35,441 nucleotides of DNA, from the NCBI RefSeq assembly GCF_002364335.1, contig NZ_DEXW01000054.1:42370-77810 (forward strand), in the 5' to 3' direction. Source of the stretch: Winogradskyella sp. UBA3174 (GTDB lineage: Bacteria; Bacteroidota; Bacteroidia; Flavobacteriales; Flavobacteriaceae). The notes under the pieces are model-generated. The model saw nothing but the letters and a program-made list of their open reading frames with translations, ran no database searches and was not told the origin of the DNA. Position 1 is the stretch's first letter, and each line of letters opens with the position of its first letter. A program made the position numbers and the translations under genes. This document shows, in pieces, positions 1 to 8,601 of this stretch.

Positions 1-509
1 GTAGAAATTGCAAATACATCCCAAAGTAAAGGTGAGTTAAAGTTTACCCATAGCGAACCAAATTGATTAGGAATTGGTAGTACCCAATAGGCCAACCATG
101 GACGACCCATGTGAATAATTGGAAACAAACCAGCCTGTAAAACTGAGAAAATGGTCATGGCTTCCGCTGAACGGTTAATTGCCATTCTCCATTTTTGACG
201 GAATAATAATAGTACCGCAGAAATTAGTGTTCCGGCGTGACCAATACCAACCCACCAAACGAAGTTAGTAATATCCCAAGCCCAATTTACAGTCTTATTA
301 AGACCCCAAACACCAATACCAGTAGATATTGTGTAAATAATACAACCTATTCCCCAAAGGAATGCTACCAAAGCAATACTGAAAACAATCCACCATGCTC
401 TGCTGGCTTTGCCTTCAACCGGTCTAGCTATATCAACAGTAACATCGTGATACGACTTTTCGCCAGTGACTAATGGTCTTCTAATAGGTGCTTCGTAATG
501 AGACGCCAT
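1..509 (-). CDS. actC: Alternative complex III subunit ActC (NrfD-like quinol-binding membrane protein), 3'-truncated by window edge
   Basis: Read on the minus strand from the ATG at 507-509, this frame stays open to the window edge (about 169 codons). The product begins MASHYEAPIRRPLVTGEKSY. The visible part contains a first hydrophobic helix (about residues 39-60) and further helices with the pattern WWVGIGHAGTLISAVLLLFR, typical of NrfD/PsrC-type integral membrane subunits. In alternative complex III, ActC oxidises menaquinol and passes electrons to the ActB iron-sulfur and ActA haem subunits. It starts 28 bp after the actB stop on the same strand, so it is almost certainly co-transcribed. 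The C-terminal part lies outside the window. ActF is a related paralogue, but the position directly after actB favours ActC. Confidence 0.9.
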   Translation of the reverse strand, partial: MASHYEAPIRRPLVTGEKSYHDVTVDIARPVEGKASRAWWIVFSIALVAFLWGIGCIIYTISTGIGVWGLNKTVNWAWDITNFVWWVGIGHAGTLISAVLLLFRQKWRMAINRSAEAMTIFSVLQAGLFPIIHMGRPWLAYWVLPIPNQFGSLWVNFNSPLLWDVFAIS

Positions 510-537
510 AATTATATAATTGATTCTTTAATTAAAT

Positions 538-3500
538 TTACGCTTTTGATGTATTTCTCACTTTTGTATGATAGATTACATTAGGTTTTGTACCTACATA
601 TTCTAACAAGTGATACATACGATCATCTTCTTTTAATGCTGCAATTTTACTGTCTTTGTCATTAATATCTCCGAATACCATAGCTCCACTTCCACATGCT
701 GAAGAACAAGCAGTTTGAAATTCGCCATCTTTAACAAGACGTCCTTCGCGCTTAGCATCTAATATTGTTTTTTGTGTTTTTTGAATACACATAGAACATT
801 TTTCCATCACACCACGAGAACGAACAGTAACATCTGGGTTTAATACCATACGACCTAAATCATCATTCATATAATAATCAAACTCATCATTCTTATTGTA
901 TAAGAACCAGTTGAAACGACGGACTTTGTAAGGACAGTTGTTTGCACAATATCTTGTACCAACACAACGGTTATAAGCCATATGATTTTGACCTTGACGA
1001 CTGTGTACTGTAGCCGCTACAGGACAAACAGTTTCACAAGGTGCGTGGTTACAATGCTGACACATTACAGGTTGAAAAACAACTTGTGGATTATCATTAG
1101 GGTCTTCCAATCTACTGAATGTAGATAAAGAACCATCACCTTCACGATCACCAACTAAATAATTACCTAACCCTAGACCGTCTGTATCATCTTTCTCAGT
1201 AATATCTTCCGTAAAAGTATCTTGATGAGAATAATACCTATCAATACGCAACCAGTGCATATCTCTACTGCGCCTCATCTCTGTTTTACCAACTACAGGT
1301 ACATTGTTTTCTGCGTGACATGCAATTACACATGCTCCACAACCCGTACAGGCATTTAAGTCTATTGATAAATTAAAATGATGACCAATTGAACGGTCAA
1401 ATTCGTCCCATAAATCTACATCTGGAGACGTTACAGGAGTTTCTATATGATTTAAAGATACTTCAGGGATCTTGTTCCAAACACGTTTACTCTTTGTATT
1501 AAATATTTCTAAAGTTGTTTCTTTAATGATATCACCACGACCCATTAAAGTATTATGCAGCTGAACACAAGCAAATTCATGCTCACCAGAAACTTTTTCT
1601 ATACTAACTTCTTGTACTGAATTAAAGTTTTGATATAATGGATATACATTAACACCAGTCTTCATTTCATCTTTAAGAGCATTAGATGTTCTACCATAAC
1701 CAAATGCTATACCAACTGAACCTTTTGCTTGTCCTGGTTGAATAAGCACAGGTACATTCGGTACAGTTACACCATTTACGGTAACATCTACATAACTCCC
1801 ATTTAGACCTCCAGTTGCTACATTCTTATTAATGAGCTCATTAGCCTCGGCGTCTGCCTTTGAAACCGTTATATAATTATCCCATGAGGTTCTTGTAATA
1901 GGATCTGGAAACTCTTGTAACCAAGGGTTATTAGCTTGTTGACCATCACCTAATCCAGTTTTGGTATACAATGTTAATTCCATAGCAGCACTACCTTTAG
2001 CAGAAGTAGCTAAAGCTCTAGCAGCATTACCACCAGATAAGGCTGCAACTGAACCACTACCACCGTCAGCATTAATACTTGTCGCTGTTGTTTTAGTTAC
2101 AAATTCATCTTTTAATTGAGTTACTGAACTCTCTATTGTTGAAACACCACTTCCATTATTTCCTTTAGAACGTGTTACAAAAACCCCATCTTGAACCGCT
2201 TTATTAAACGATGCTCCATTAAGAATATCTGCAGTCCAAACTGACTTTAAATAATCTCTGTACGAGACACCATTTCCATTCCAAGCTAATAATACGTCTT
2301 GAAATTGCTTAGTATCAAATAAAGGACGAATTGTTGGCTGCATCATTGAATAATGACCTGCTTTCATTTCTATATCTCCCCAAGATTCTAAATAATGAGG
2401 TGCTGCAGCAATGTATTGACAGTTCGTTGACGTCTCATCTTGTTTCATTGAGAACGCAATGGATAAATCTGTTTTTGCAAGACCTTCAGCAAAACCTGAA
2501 GCATTTGGAAAAGTATACATTGGGTTAACACCATTCATAATAATGGCTCCAACTTTACCTGCTTTCATATCAGCAACTAATTGCATTACTGCTTTATCGC
2601 TACCTTGTCTTGTTTTTATGGTTGTTTCAGGATCAAATGCTTTACTATTTAAGTATGCATTTATATCTAGCACTACTGTTTGAGCATTAACATCTGGAAT
2701 TCCAGTTACTACAACAGCGTTACTTCCTGCCTTTTTTAATTCCTTAGCTGCTGCTTTTACTACCGCATCTAAACCTTCAGAAAGATTTTCACTACCTACA
2801 GAATTACCTGTAACATAACTATATAATTTAGCTAAAGCTAATTTTTGTTCACTTGGCTTTAGTGGCACACGCTTGTCTGCATTAGCACCAGATAAAGACA
2901 TATTAGATTCAAATTGAATATGTCTAGACATCTTACCATTGGTAGGAATACGCTTTTTTGAATAATCAGAATCAAATCCACCACCTTGCCAATCTCCTAA
3001 GAAATCTGCTCCAACAGAAACGATAGTCATAGCTTTAGAAAAATCGTAATTAGCCATTCCTCTAGTACCATACCTTGCTTCGTATGCGTCTAAAGTCGCA
3101 GATTCTGAAACGGCATCGTAAGCTACATGTCTTACTCTACCATATTTAGATTTAAACTCTGCAATTAATTTATTTGTGGATGGACTTGGTAAGCTCTGTG
3201 TTAAGAATACAATTTCCTTTCCGTCGCTAAGTCCATTTAATTTTGAAGTCGTTTCAGACATAAACGTATCCCAAGAAATAGCAGTTTCACCTTTCATTGG
3301 TGATTTCACTCTCAAGCTATCGTACAATCCTAAAACCGAAGCATTAACTCTGGCATTAGCTACACCATTTGTACCAGCGTCAGTGTTATTTTCAATTTTA
3401 ATAGGTCTTCCCTCTCTTGTTTTCACTAAAACACTAGCAAAATCATATCCATTCGCAATAGTTGTTGCGTAATAGTTAGCAACACCAGGGATAATTTCCG

Positions 3501-3756
3501 TTGGCTGTACGACATATGGAATTGATTTAATTACTGGTCCTTCACAAGCTGCTAATGATGCTGCTGCTGTGCTAAAACCTACGTATTTTAAAAAATCACG
3601 ACGCGAAGTTGATGAAGACTCTAACGATTCTTTATCACCTAAAAACTCATCTGTTGGTATTGCTTCTACAAATTCGTTTTGTTGTAGCGCCTCAACAATA
3701 GAACTATTTTCGTTTAGCTCTTCAACACTTTTCCAGTATTTCTTGTTTGATGACAT
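538..3756 (-). CDS. actB: Alternative complex III subunit ActB (molybdopterin-oxidoreductase-like plus four-cluster Fe-S domain, Tat signal)
   Basis: 1072 residues from the ATG at 3756. An in-frame ATG 48 bp upstream (3804) overlaps the end of actA; I prefer the inner start because the product then begins MSSNKKYWKSVEELN, as I recall for flavobacterial ActB. A twin-arginine signal (SRRDFLK, Arg 52-53) is followed by a lipobox-like LAAC (Cys 71). The N-terminal two thirds resemble molybdopterin oxidoreductases; in characterised ActB this domain binds no cofactor. The C-terminal third carries ferredoxin-type cysteine motifs: CTGCGAC at 803 with Cys 813, CQHC at 899 with Cys 907 and 911, Cys 931/937/941, CSMC at 987, and Cys 1017/1021. 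This fits three [4Fe-4S] and one [3Fe-4S] cluster. It relays electrons from quinol in ActC to the ActA haems. Middle gene of actA-actB-actC. Confidence 0.93.
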   Translation of the reverse strand: MSSNKKYWKSVEELNENSSIVEALQQNEFVEAIPTDEFLGDKESLESSSTSRRDFLKYVGFSTAAASLAACEGPVIKSIPYVVQPTEIIPGVANYYATTIANGYDFASVLVKTREGRPIKIENNTDAGTNGVANARVNASVLGLYDSLRVKSPMKGETAISWDTFMSETTSKLNGLSDGKEIVFLTQSLPSPSTNKLIAEFKSKYGRVRHVAYDAVSESATLDAYEARYGTRGMANYDFSKAMTIVSVGADFLGDWQGGGFDSDYSKKRIPTNGKMSRHIQFESNMSLSGANADKRVPLKPSEQKLALAKLYSYVTGNSVGSENLSEGLDAVVKAAAKELKKAGSNAVVVTGIPDVNAQTVVLDINAYLNSKAFDPETTIKTRQGSDKAVMQLVADMKAGKVGAIIMNGVNPMYTFPNASGFAEGLAKTDLSIAFSMKQDETSTNCQYIAAAPHYLESWGDIEMKAGHYSMMQPTIRPLFDTKQFQDVLLAWNGNGVSYRDYLKSVWTADILNGASFNKAVQDGVFVTRSKGNNGSGVSTIESSVTQLKDEFVTKTTATSINADGGSGSVAALSGGNAARALATSAKGSAAMELTLYTKTGLGDGQQANNPWLQEFPDPITRTSWDNYITVSKADAEANELINKNVATGGLNGSYVDVTVNGVTVPNVPVLIQPGQAKGSVGIAFGYGRTSNALKDEMKTGVNVYPLYQNFNSVQEVSIEKVSGEHEFACVQLHNTLMGRGDIIKETTLEIFNTKSKRVWNKIPEVSLNHIETPVTSPDVDLWDEFDRSIGHHFNLSIDLNACTGCGACVIACHAENNVPVVGKTEMRRSRDMHWLRIDRYYSHQDTFTEDITEKDDTDGLGLGNYLVGDREGDGSLSTFSRLEDPNDNPQVVFQPVMCQHCNHAPCETVCPVAATVHSRQGQNHMAYNRCVGTRYCANNCPYKVRRFNWFLYNKNDEFDYYMNDDLGRMVLNPDVTVRSRGVMEKCSMCIQKTQKTILDAKREGRLVKDGEFQTACSSACGSGAMVFGDINDKDSKIAALKEDDRMYHLLEYVGTKPNVIYHTKVRNTSKA

Positions 3757-3784
3757 ATAATTTTGAATTACTTCTTGATTTTTA

Positions 3785-5077
3785 TTAATAATGGCACTTA
3801 CCACATTCTAATCCACCCATCTGTGCCGCAGTTAACTGATCTACACCATACTTTTTCGATAATTCTTCATGTATTTTAGTATAGTACGCGTTATCTTCAA
3901 CTTTTACATTTGTTTCTCTGTGACAATTAATACACCAACCCATTGTTAAAGGAGCGTGTTGGTACATTATTTCCATTTCTTCTACTGGTCCATGACATGT
4001 TTGACACTCAACACCTGCTACAGAGACGTGTTGTGAATGATTAAAATATGCAAAGTCTGGTAAATTATGAATGCGAATCCACTTAACAGGACTTGTTTCA
4101 CCAGTATATTGCTGTGTATCTTCATCCCAACCGACAGCTTTATAAAGCTTCTGAATTTCAGAGTTATAGTCTACACCATATTCGTTAATACCTTCTGCTT
4201 GTGTTGCATCTGCTACTGCACCAATTGACTTATGACAATTCATACATATATTTAATGAAGGTATACCTGAATGCTTACTTACTCTTGCAGACGAGTGACA
4301 ATATTTACAATCAATAGCATTTTCACCTGCATGAATCCTGTGCGAGTAGTGAATTGGCTGAACAGGTTCGTAACCCTGGTCCACACCAACTTGCATAAAC
4401 AATCCGTATACAAAATAAGCACTCGCTAATAAGAATATAATTGATGTAACTAAAACTAGGAATTGGTTTTGAACAAACGCCTTCCATATTGGTGTTCCTT
4501 TTTCTTTAATAGCAACCTCAATATCCTTTGCATCTGCAAAACGTTTTAGTGTTTTGTTAACTAAAACTAAAGCACCAGCTAATAATGCAAATAAAAGTGC
4601 TAACGCACCTAGAATTAATTCGTTTGAAGTTTGATCACCTGGGTTAACATTAGTGACTCCAGGAGGCGGAGGAGTTGTTACTGGCTTTGGCGCAGCTGTA
4701 TAAGATAAAATATCTGAGATCTCTTGGTCACTAAGCAGCGGAAAAGCAGTCATCGCAACTTTGTTATACTCATTATAGATTTTATTAGCATAAGCATCGC
4801 CAGACTTTATTAGTCCTGCACTATTTTTTATCCATGCATTAAGCCATGCTCTATCTAAACCTTCATCTTCATAAAGTCTTGCCTCTACATTACGTAAAGC
4901 AGGACCTGTCATTCTCTTATCTAGTTTGTGACATGATGCACAATTAACACCATATAGCTTTTTACCGTTAACCGGATCACCATCTTGTGCTGCAAGTGAT
5001 GTCGAAAACATAAGCACTAAAATAAAACTGAGATAAAAAATCCTTGAGGTTAAATTCTGGTAGGTCACCTGTTTCAT
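3785..5077 (-). CDS. actA: Alternative complex III multihaem cytochrome c subunit ActA with N-terminal monohaem domain
   Basis: 430 residues with six CXXCH haem c motifs: residues 46-50, 257-261, 278-282, 358-362, 382-386 and 425-429, the last almost at the C-terminus. A signal peptide (about 1-30, ending SLAAQ) leads into a class I cytochrome c domain (first haem, residues 31-130). A proline-rich linker, two hydrophobic helices (about 153-173 and 205-226) and the five-haem ActA-type domain follow. ActA accepts electrons from ActB and hands them to a cytochrome c or directly to a haem-copper oxidase. Most ActA proteins are described as pentahaem, so the N-terminal cytochrome domain looks like an added or fused module. 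First gene of the operon; actB follows directly. Confidence 0.9.
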   Translation of the reverse strand: MKQVTYQNLTSRIFYLSFILVLMFSTSLAAQDGDPVNGKKLYGVNCASCHKLDKRMTGPALRNVEARLYEDEGLDRAWLNAWIKNSAGLIKSGDAYANKIYNEYNKVAMTAFPLLSDQEISDILSYTAAPKPVTTPPPPGVTNVNPGDQTSNELILGALALLFALLAGALVLVNKTLKRFADAKDIEVAIKEKGTPIWKAFVQNQFLVLVTSIIFLLASAYFVYGLFMQVGVDQGYEPVQPIHYSHRIHAGENAIDCKYCHSSARVSKHSGIPSLNICMNCHKSIGAVADATQAEGINEYGVDYNSEIQKLYKAVGWDEDTQQYTGETSPVKWIRIHNLPDFAYFNHSQHVSVAGVECQTCHGPVEEMEIMYQHAPLTMGWCINCHRETNVKVEDNAYYTKIHEELSKKYGVDQLTAAQMGGLECGKCHY

Positions 5078-5158
5078 ATTGTTCGTTGAATTATCTTCTA
5101 AACTTTGGTATGATTTTTTTTAATAAAGTTGTAAAAAAGCATGTTTTTTTAACTAATG

Positions 5159-5166
5159 CAAAGTTA
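5159..5166 (-). promoter_or_regulatory. Probable promoter -7 element for the act operon
   Basis: The minus strand reads TAACTTTG here, matching the Bacteroidota sigma-A -7 consensus TAnnTTTG, about 80 bp upstream of the actA start. No clear TTTG -33 box is seen at the expected spacing, so this is a motif match only. Confidence 0.45.
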
Positions 5167-5262
5167 AGATATAAAGTCGATTTTAAAAATGTTGACGAAC
5201 TGATAATAATTAATTTATAACTATTCTAAATAACATTTTTAGAGGAATTTCGTTGAATAGTA

Positions 5263-5270
5263 TACCTTTG
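5263..5270 (+). promoter_or_regulatory. Probable promoter -7 element for the SPOR-domain gene
   Basis: TACCTTTG matches the Bacteroidota -7 consensus TAnnTTTG and lies 17 bp before the ATG at 5288. The -33 region is only a T-rich run, so support is partial. It would imply a very short leader. Confidence 0.4.
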
Positions 5271-5287
5271 TAATTAAATACTAAAAT

Positions 5288-5671
5288 ATGATATTAAAAA
5301 TCAAACATTTAGCTATATCATTCTTTGTTTTAGCCTTTTCGCTTTCTATAAACGCACAACAAGGTCAGGTTACAATAGATCAAGATAAAGATATAGACAA
5401 GTTATTAGAATATAAAAAAGATGTAAAAACATCTAAAATTTATAAAATTCAGATTGATCAAAGTGTAGATCCTGATGTCGCTCAGAAGATGAAATCTAAC
5501 TTCTTAAACGCTTATATTGAATGGCCTGTTGACATCGTTTGGAACACACCTAATTACAAAGTATGGGTTGGTAATTTTGCAACACGTTTAGAAGCTGATC
5601 GTGCACTTCTTAAAATTAAGAAGAAATACATGTATGCTAATATCCTTCAACCTAAATTAGATAAAGATTAG
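5288..5671 (+). CDS. Secreted SPOR-domain protein
   Basis: 127 residues. An N-terminal signal peptide (about 1-23, hydrophobic core then SINAQ) is followed by a short linker and one SPOR-like fold (about residues 48-125). The second half, YKVWVGNFATRLEADRALLK, is the typical end of a SPOR repeat (RNP-like fold). SPOR domains bind denuded peptidoglycan glycan strands, often at the division site, so the likely location is the periplasm. The protein is small and has no membrane anchor or enzymatic domain, so its role is unknown beyond probable cell-wall binding. It is transcribed divergently from the act operon and ends at a strong terminator shared with infB. Confidence 0.75.
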   Translation: MILKIKHLAISFFVLAFSLSINAQQGQVTIDQDKDIDKLLEYKKDVKTSKIYKIQIDQSVDPDVAQKMKSNFLNAYIEWPVDIVWNTPNYKVWVGNFATRLEADRALLKIKKKYMYANILQPKLDKD

Positions 5672-5688
5672 CACTTATTTTATTATAC

Positions 5689-5719
5689 AAAAAAGGCGAC
5701 CAATTGGTCGCCTTTTTTT
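5689..5719. terminator. Bidirectional intrinsic terminator between the SPOR gene and infB
   Basis: A perfect inverted repeat: GGCGACC at 5695-5701, AATT loop, GGTCGCC at 5706-5712. It is flanked by six A on the left and seven T on the right, so it can terminate in both directions. It lies 18 bp after the SPOR gene stop and 16 bp beyond the infB stop. Confidence 0.9.
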
Positions 5720-5734
5720 ATGATTAACAAGAAA

Positions 5735-8515
5735 TTATTTCAACTTCTTTTTTACTTCAACTTCTTGGAATGCTTCTATAACGTCACCTTCTGCAATATC
5801 GTTATAACCTTTAATTTGCATACCACAATCGTAGCCTTTAGCAACTTCTTTAGCATCATCCTTAAATCGTTTTAAAGCGTCTAATGTACCTGTATGAACA
5901 ACTACACCATCTCTAATAATTCGTATTCCTGAATTTCTAAAGATTTTACCATTCATTACCATACAACCTGCGATATTACCAATTTTTGAGACTTTAAATA
6001 TTTCTCTAATTTCGGCAGTACCTGTAACTTCTTCTTTAACTTCTGGAGATAACATACCTTCCATAGCGTCTTTAAGATCGTTAATTGCTGCATAGATAAT
6101 TGAGTATGTTCTGATATCAATTTCTTCCTTGTCTGCTATCGTTCTTGCATTTCCGACAGGTCGCACATTAAATCCAACAATAATTGCATCTGAAGCTGTT
6201 GCTAACAATACATCACTTTCTGTAATGGCACCAACACCTTTATGTATAATATTAACTTGAATTTCTTCAGTAGATAATTTCTGGAAAGAATCCGTTAAGG
6301 CCTCTACAGAACCATCCACATCACCTTTAAGGATAATGTTAAGCTCTTGGAAATCACCAAGTGCAATACGTCTTCCGATTTCATCAAGTGTAATATGACG
6401 TTGCGTTCTTACAGACTGCTCACGTTGTAACTGTGTACGTTTCGTAGCAATTTGCTTCGCTTCGCGCTCATCTGCAAAGACATTAAACTTATCACCAGCT
6501 TGAGGGGCACCATCTAAACCAAGAATAGATACCGGAGTTGCAGGACCTGCTACTTGCACATCTTGCCCTCGCTCATCTTGCATGGCTTTTACTTTACCAC
6601 TATTTTTTCCTGCTAAAACATAGTCACCAACTTTTAATGTACCCGCTTGTACTAAAATAGTTGATACATATCCTCTCCCTTTATCTAAATAAGCTTCTAC
6701 AACGGTTCCGCTTGCTGCTTTATTAGGATTAGCTTTTAACTCTAATAATTCAGCTTCAAGTAATACTTTTTCAAGTAACTCTTTAACACCAGTTCCTACT
6801 TTAGCAGAAATGTCGTGAGATTGAATTTTACCACCCCAATCTTCTACTAAAAGATTCATTTGTGCTAAGCCTTCTTTTACTTTTTCAGGATTGGCATCTG
6901 GCTTATCTATTTTATTAATAGCGAATACTATTGGAACTCCCGCTGCTTGAGCATGAGAAATAGCTTCTTTTGTTTGTGGCATTATAGCATCATCTGCTGC
7001 AACAACAATAATAGCAATATCAGTGACTTGAGCACCACGTGCACGCATCGCTGTAAAAGCTTCGTGACCTGGTGTATCTAAAAATGCGATTTTTTGTCCA
7101 TTTTCCAACTCTACACCATAAGCACCAATGTGCTGTGTAATACCACCAGATTCCCCTGCAATTACGTTTTCTTGACGGATATAATCTAACAATGACGTTT
7201 TACCATGATCAACGTGCCCCATTACTGTAACAATTGGTGCACGTGGTAATAAATCTTTTGGATCGTCAACAACATCTTCAATAGACTCTTCAATATCTGC
7301 GGTAATAAACTCTACATCATAACCAAATTCTTCAGCAACAATAGTTAATGTTTCTGCATCTAGTCTCTGATTCATAGTAACCATCATACCTAAAGACATA
7401 CATGCTGAAATAACTTGCGTTACTCCAACTTCCATCATTGTAGCTATCTCACTAACGGTTACAAACTCAGTGACTTTTATAGTTTTACTTTCTGCAGCAG
7501 CAATTTCTTGATCAATTTCGGTTTGTTCTCTGTGTTGATCTCTCTTGTCTCTTCTATATTTGGCACCTTTTCCTTTATTAGATTTACCTTGTAATTTCTC
7601 AAGTGTTTCTCTAATTTGTTTCTTTACATCTTCTTCTGTAGGCTCCTCTTTAACTAATTTTGGCCTTGCAGCATTAACAGTTCTTCCTCTTGGAGCACTA
7701 CCTCTTCTGCTATCAACAGTTGGTTTGGCACCAGGTGCATTTCCGGGTTTACTAATACGACGTCTCTTACGCTTATTAGCATCTCCAGCAGCCGGCTTAT
7801 CTTCTTTCTTCTTTTTTGGTTTATTAAACTGAGAAAGGTCTATTTTCTTTCCTGTTGTTGTGGGACCAGAAAGCTTTTTATATTGGGTCTTTAAAGTTTC
7901 CTCAGCTGGCTCAGTAGATTCAATAGACTCTTCTGGTTTAGATTCTGCTTTTATAGGCTCTTTCTTAGCTTCAACTTTCTCTACCTTTTTAGTTTCAACT
8001 TTAGGCTTAGAAGGTTCTTTTTTAGGTTCTTGTTTTTTCTCAACCTTAGGCATTTCTTTAGCCTCAGCAACTTTAGGTTCTTGTTTTTTCTCAACCTTAG
8101 GCACTTCCTTGGCTTCAGCAACTTTAGGTTCTTCTTTTTTCTCAACCTTAAGTTTTTTATCAAGATCAATTTTACCTACTTGCTTTGGACCAATTAATTC
8201 GGCTTTAGCTTTTACTACAGCTTCTCTAGCTTCCTTAGCAGCTTCATCTCTCTTTTGCTTTTCCTCAATTTCGAGTTCGCGCTTCTCGCGAATTGCCTCT
8301 TTTTCTTTGAGTTTAGCTTCACTAACTTCTTGAGCTTTTTCACGCTTTGTTGCATCTGTCTGAAATTCGTCAGATAGCGTATCATAAACCTCTTGCGAAA
8401 TTTTGGTATTTGGACTCTTTTCTATCTCTACACCTTTGGATTCTAAAAAATCCACAGCGCGATCAATAGAGATGTTCAACTCCCTTAATACCTTATTTAA
8501 TCTTGTTTGAGCCAT
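5735..8515 (-). CDS. infB: Translation initiation factor IF-2
   Basis: 926 residues. IF-2 binds fMet-tRNA and GTP and promotes 30S/50S joining in the cytoplasm. Layout: a small N-terminal IF2_N domain (about 1-55); a long charged Lys/Glu/Pro linker (about 60-340); a second IF2_N-type domain (345-400); the GTPase domain with P-loop GHVDHGKT (433-440), DTPGHE (480-485) and NKID (534-537); then domains II to IV ending KKLK. The linker contains 2.5 copies of a 17-residue repeat (residues 123-164). The start MAQTRLNKVLRELN is typical for Bacteroidota IF-2. Third gene of rimP-nusA-infB; the 86-bp gap to nusA has no terminator, so co-transcription is likely. Confidence 0.97.
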   Translation of the reverse strand: MAQTRLNKVLRELNISIDRAVDFLESKGVEIEKSPNTKISQEVYDTLSDEFQTDATKREKAQEVSEAKLKEKEAIREKRELEIEEKQKRDEAAKEAREAVVKAKAELIGPKQVGKIDLDKKLKVEKKEEPKVAEAKEVPKVEKKQEPKVAEAKEMPKVEKKQEPKKEPSKPKVETKKVEKVEAKKEPIKAESKPEESIESTEPAEETLKTQYKKLSGPTTTGKKIDLSQFNKPKKKKEDKPAAGDANKRKRRRISKPGNAPGAKPTVDSRRGSAPRGRTVNAARPKLVKEEPTEEDVKKQIRETLEKLQGKSNKGKGAKYRRDKRDQHREQTEIDQEIAAAESKTIKVTEFVTVSEIATMMEVGVTQVISACMSLGMMVTMNQRLDAETLTIVAEEFGYDVEFITADIEESIEDVVDDPKDLLPRAPIVTVMGHVDHGKTSLLDYIRQENVIAGESGGITQHIGAYGVELENGQKIAFLDTPGHEAFTAMRARGAQVTDIAIIVVAADDAIMPQTKEAISHAQAAGVPIVFAINKIDKPDANPEKVKEGLAQMNLLVEDWGGKIQSHDISAKVGTGVKELLEKVLLEAELLELKANPNKAASGTVVEAYLDKGRGYVSTILVQAGTLKVGDYVLAGKNSGKVKAMQDERGQDVQVAGPATPVSILGLDGAPQAGDKFNVFADEREAKQIATKRTQLQREQSVRTQRHITLDEIGRRIALGDFQELNIILKGDVDGSVEALTDSFQKLSTEEIQVNIIHKGVGAITESDVLLATASDAIIVGFNVRPVGNARTIADKEEIDIRTYSIIYAAINDLKDAMEGMLSPEVKEEVTGTAEIREIFKVSKIGNIAGCMVMNGKIFRNSGIRIIRDGVVVHTGTLDALKRFKDDAKEVAKGYDCGMQIKGYNDIAEGDVIEAFQEVEVKKKLK
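8024..8149 (-). repeat. In-frame 51-bp tandem repeat coding for the IF-2 linker
   Basis: Two full copies and one partial copy of a 17-codon unit (KVEKKxEPKVAEAKExP, infB residues 123-164) lie head to tail. The copies are very similar at the DNA level, which suggests recent expansion by slippage or unequal recombination. This is protein-coding, not a CRISPR or intergenic repeat. Confidence 0.8.
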
Positions 8516-8601
8516 AAATTGCCTGTAAAATAACTTAAATATATACTATACCTATTCAACTTCAAAATATCATTATAATATTTAAAAAAATTAAGACGGT
8601 A

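Noticed and set aside
538..3756. ActB as a true molybdenum oxidoreductase (e.g. formate or nitrate type)
   Set aside because: Gene order actA-actB-actC and the four-cluster C-terminal domain identify alternative complex III, where the domain has no molybdenum cofactor.
3757..3804. Upstream ATG for actB overlapping actA
   Set aside because: The extra 16 residues do not resemble ActB; the inner ATG gives the expected MSSNKKYWKS opening.
8024..8149. CRISPR-like spaced repeats
   Set aside because: The units are contiguous, in frame and code for the IF-2 linker; there are no unique spacers.
7860..8333. 157-codon plus-strand frame opposite infB
   Set aside because: A low-complexity Ser/Leu/Phe shadow of the Lys/Glu-rich IF-2 linker repeats.
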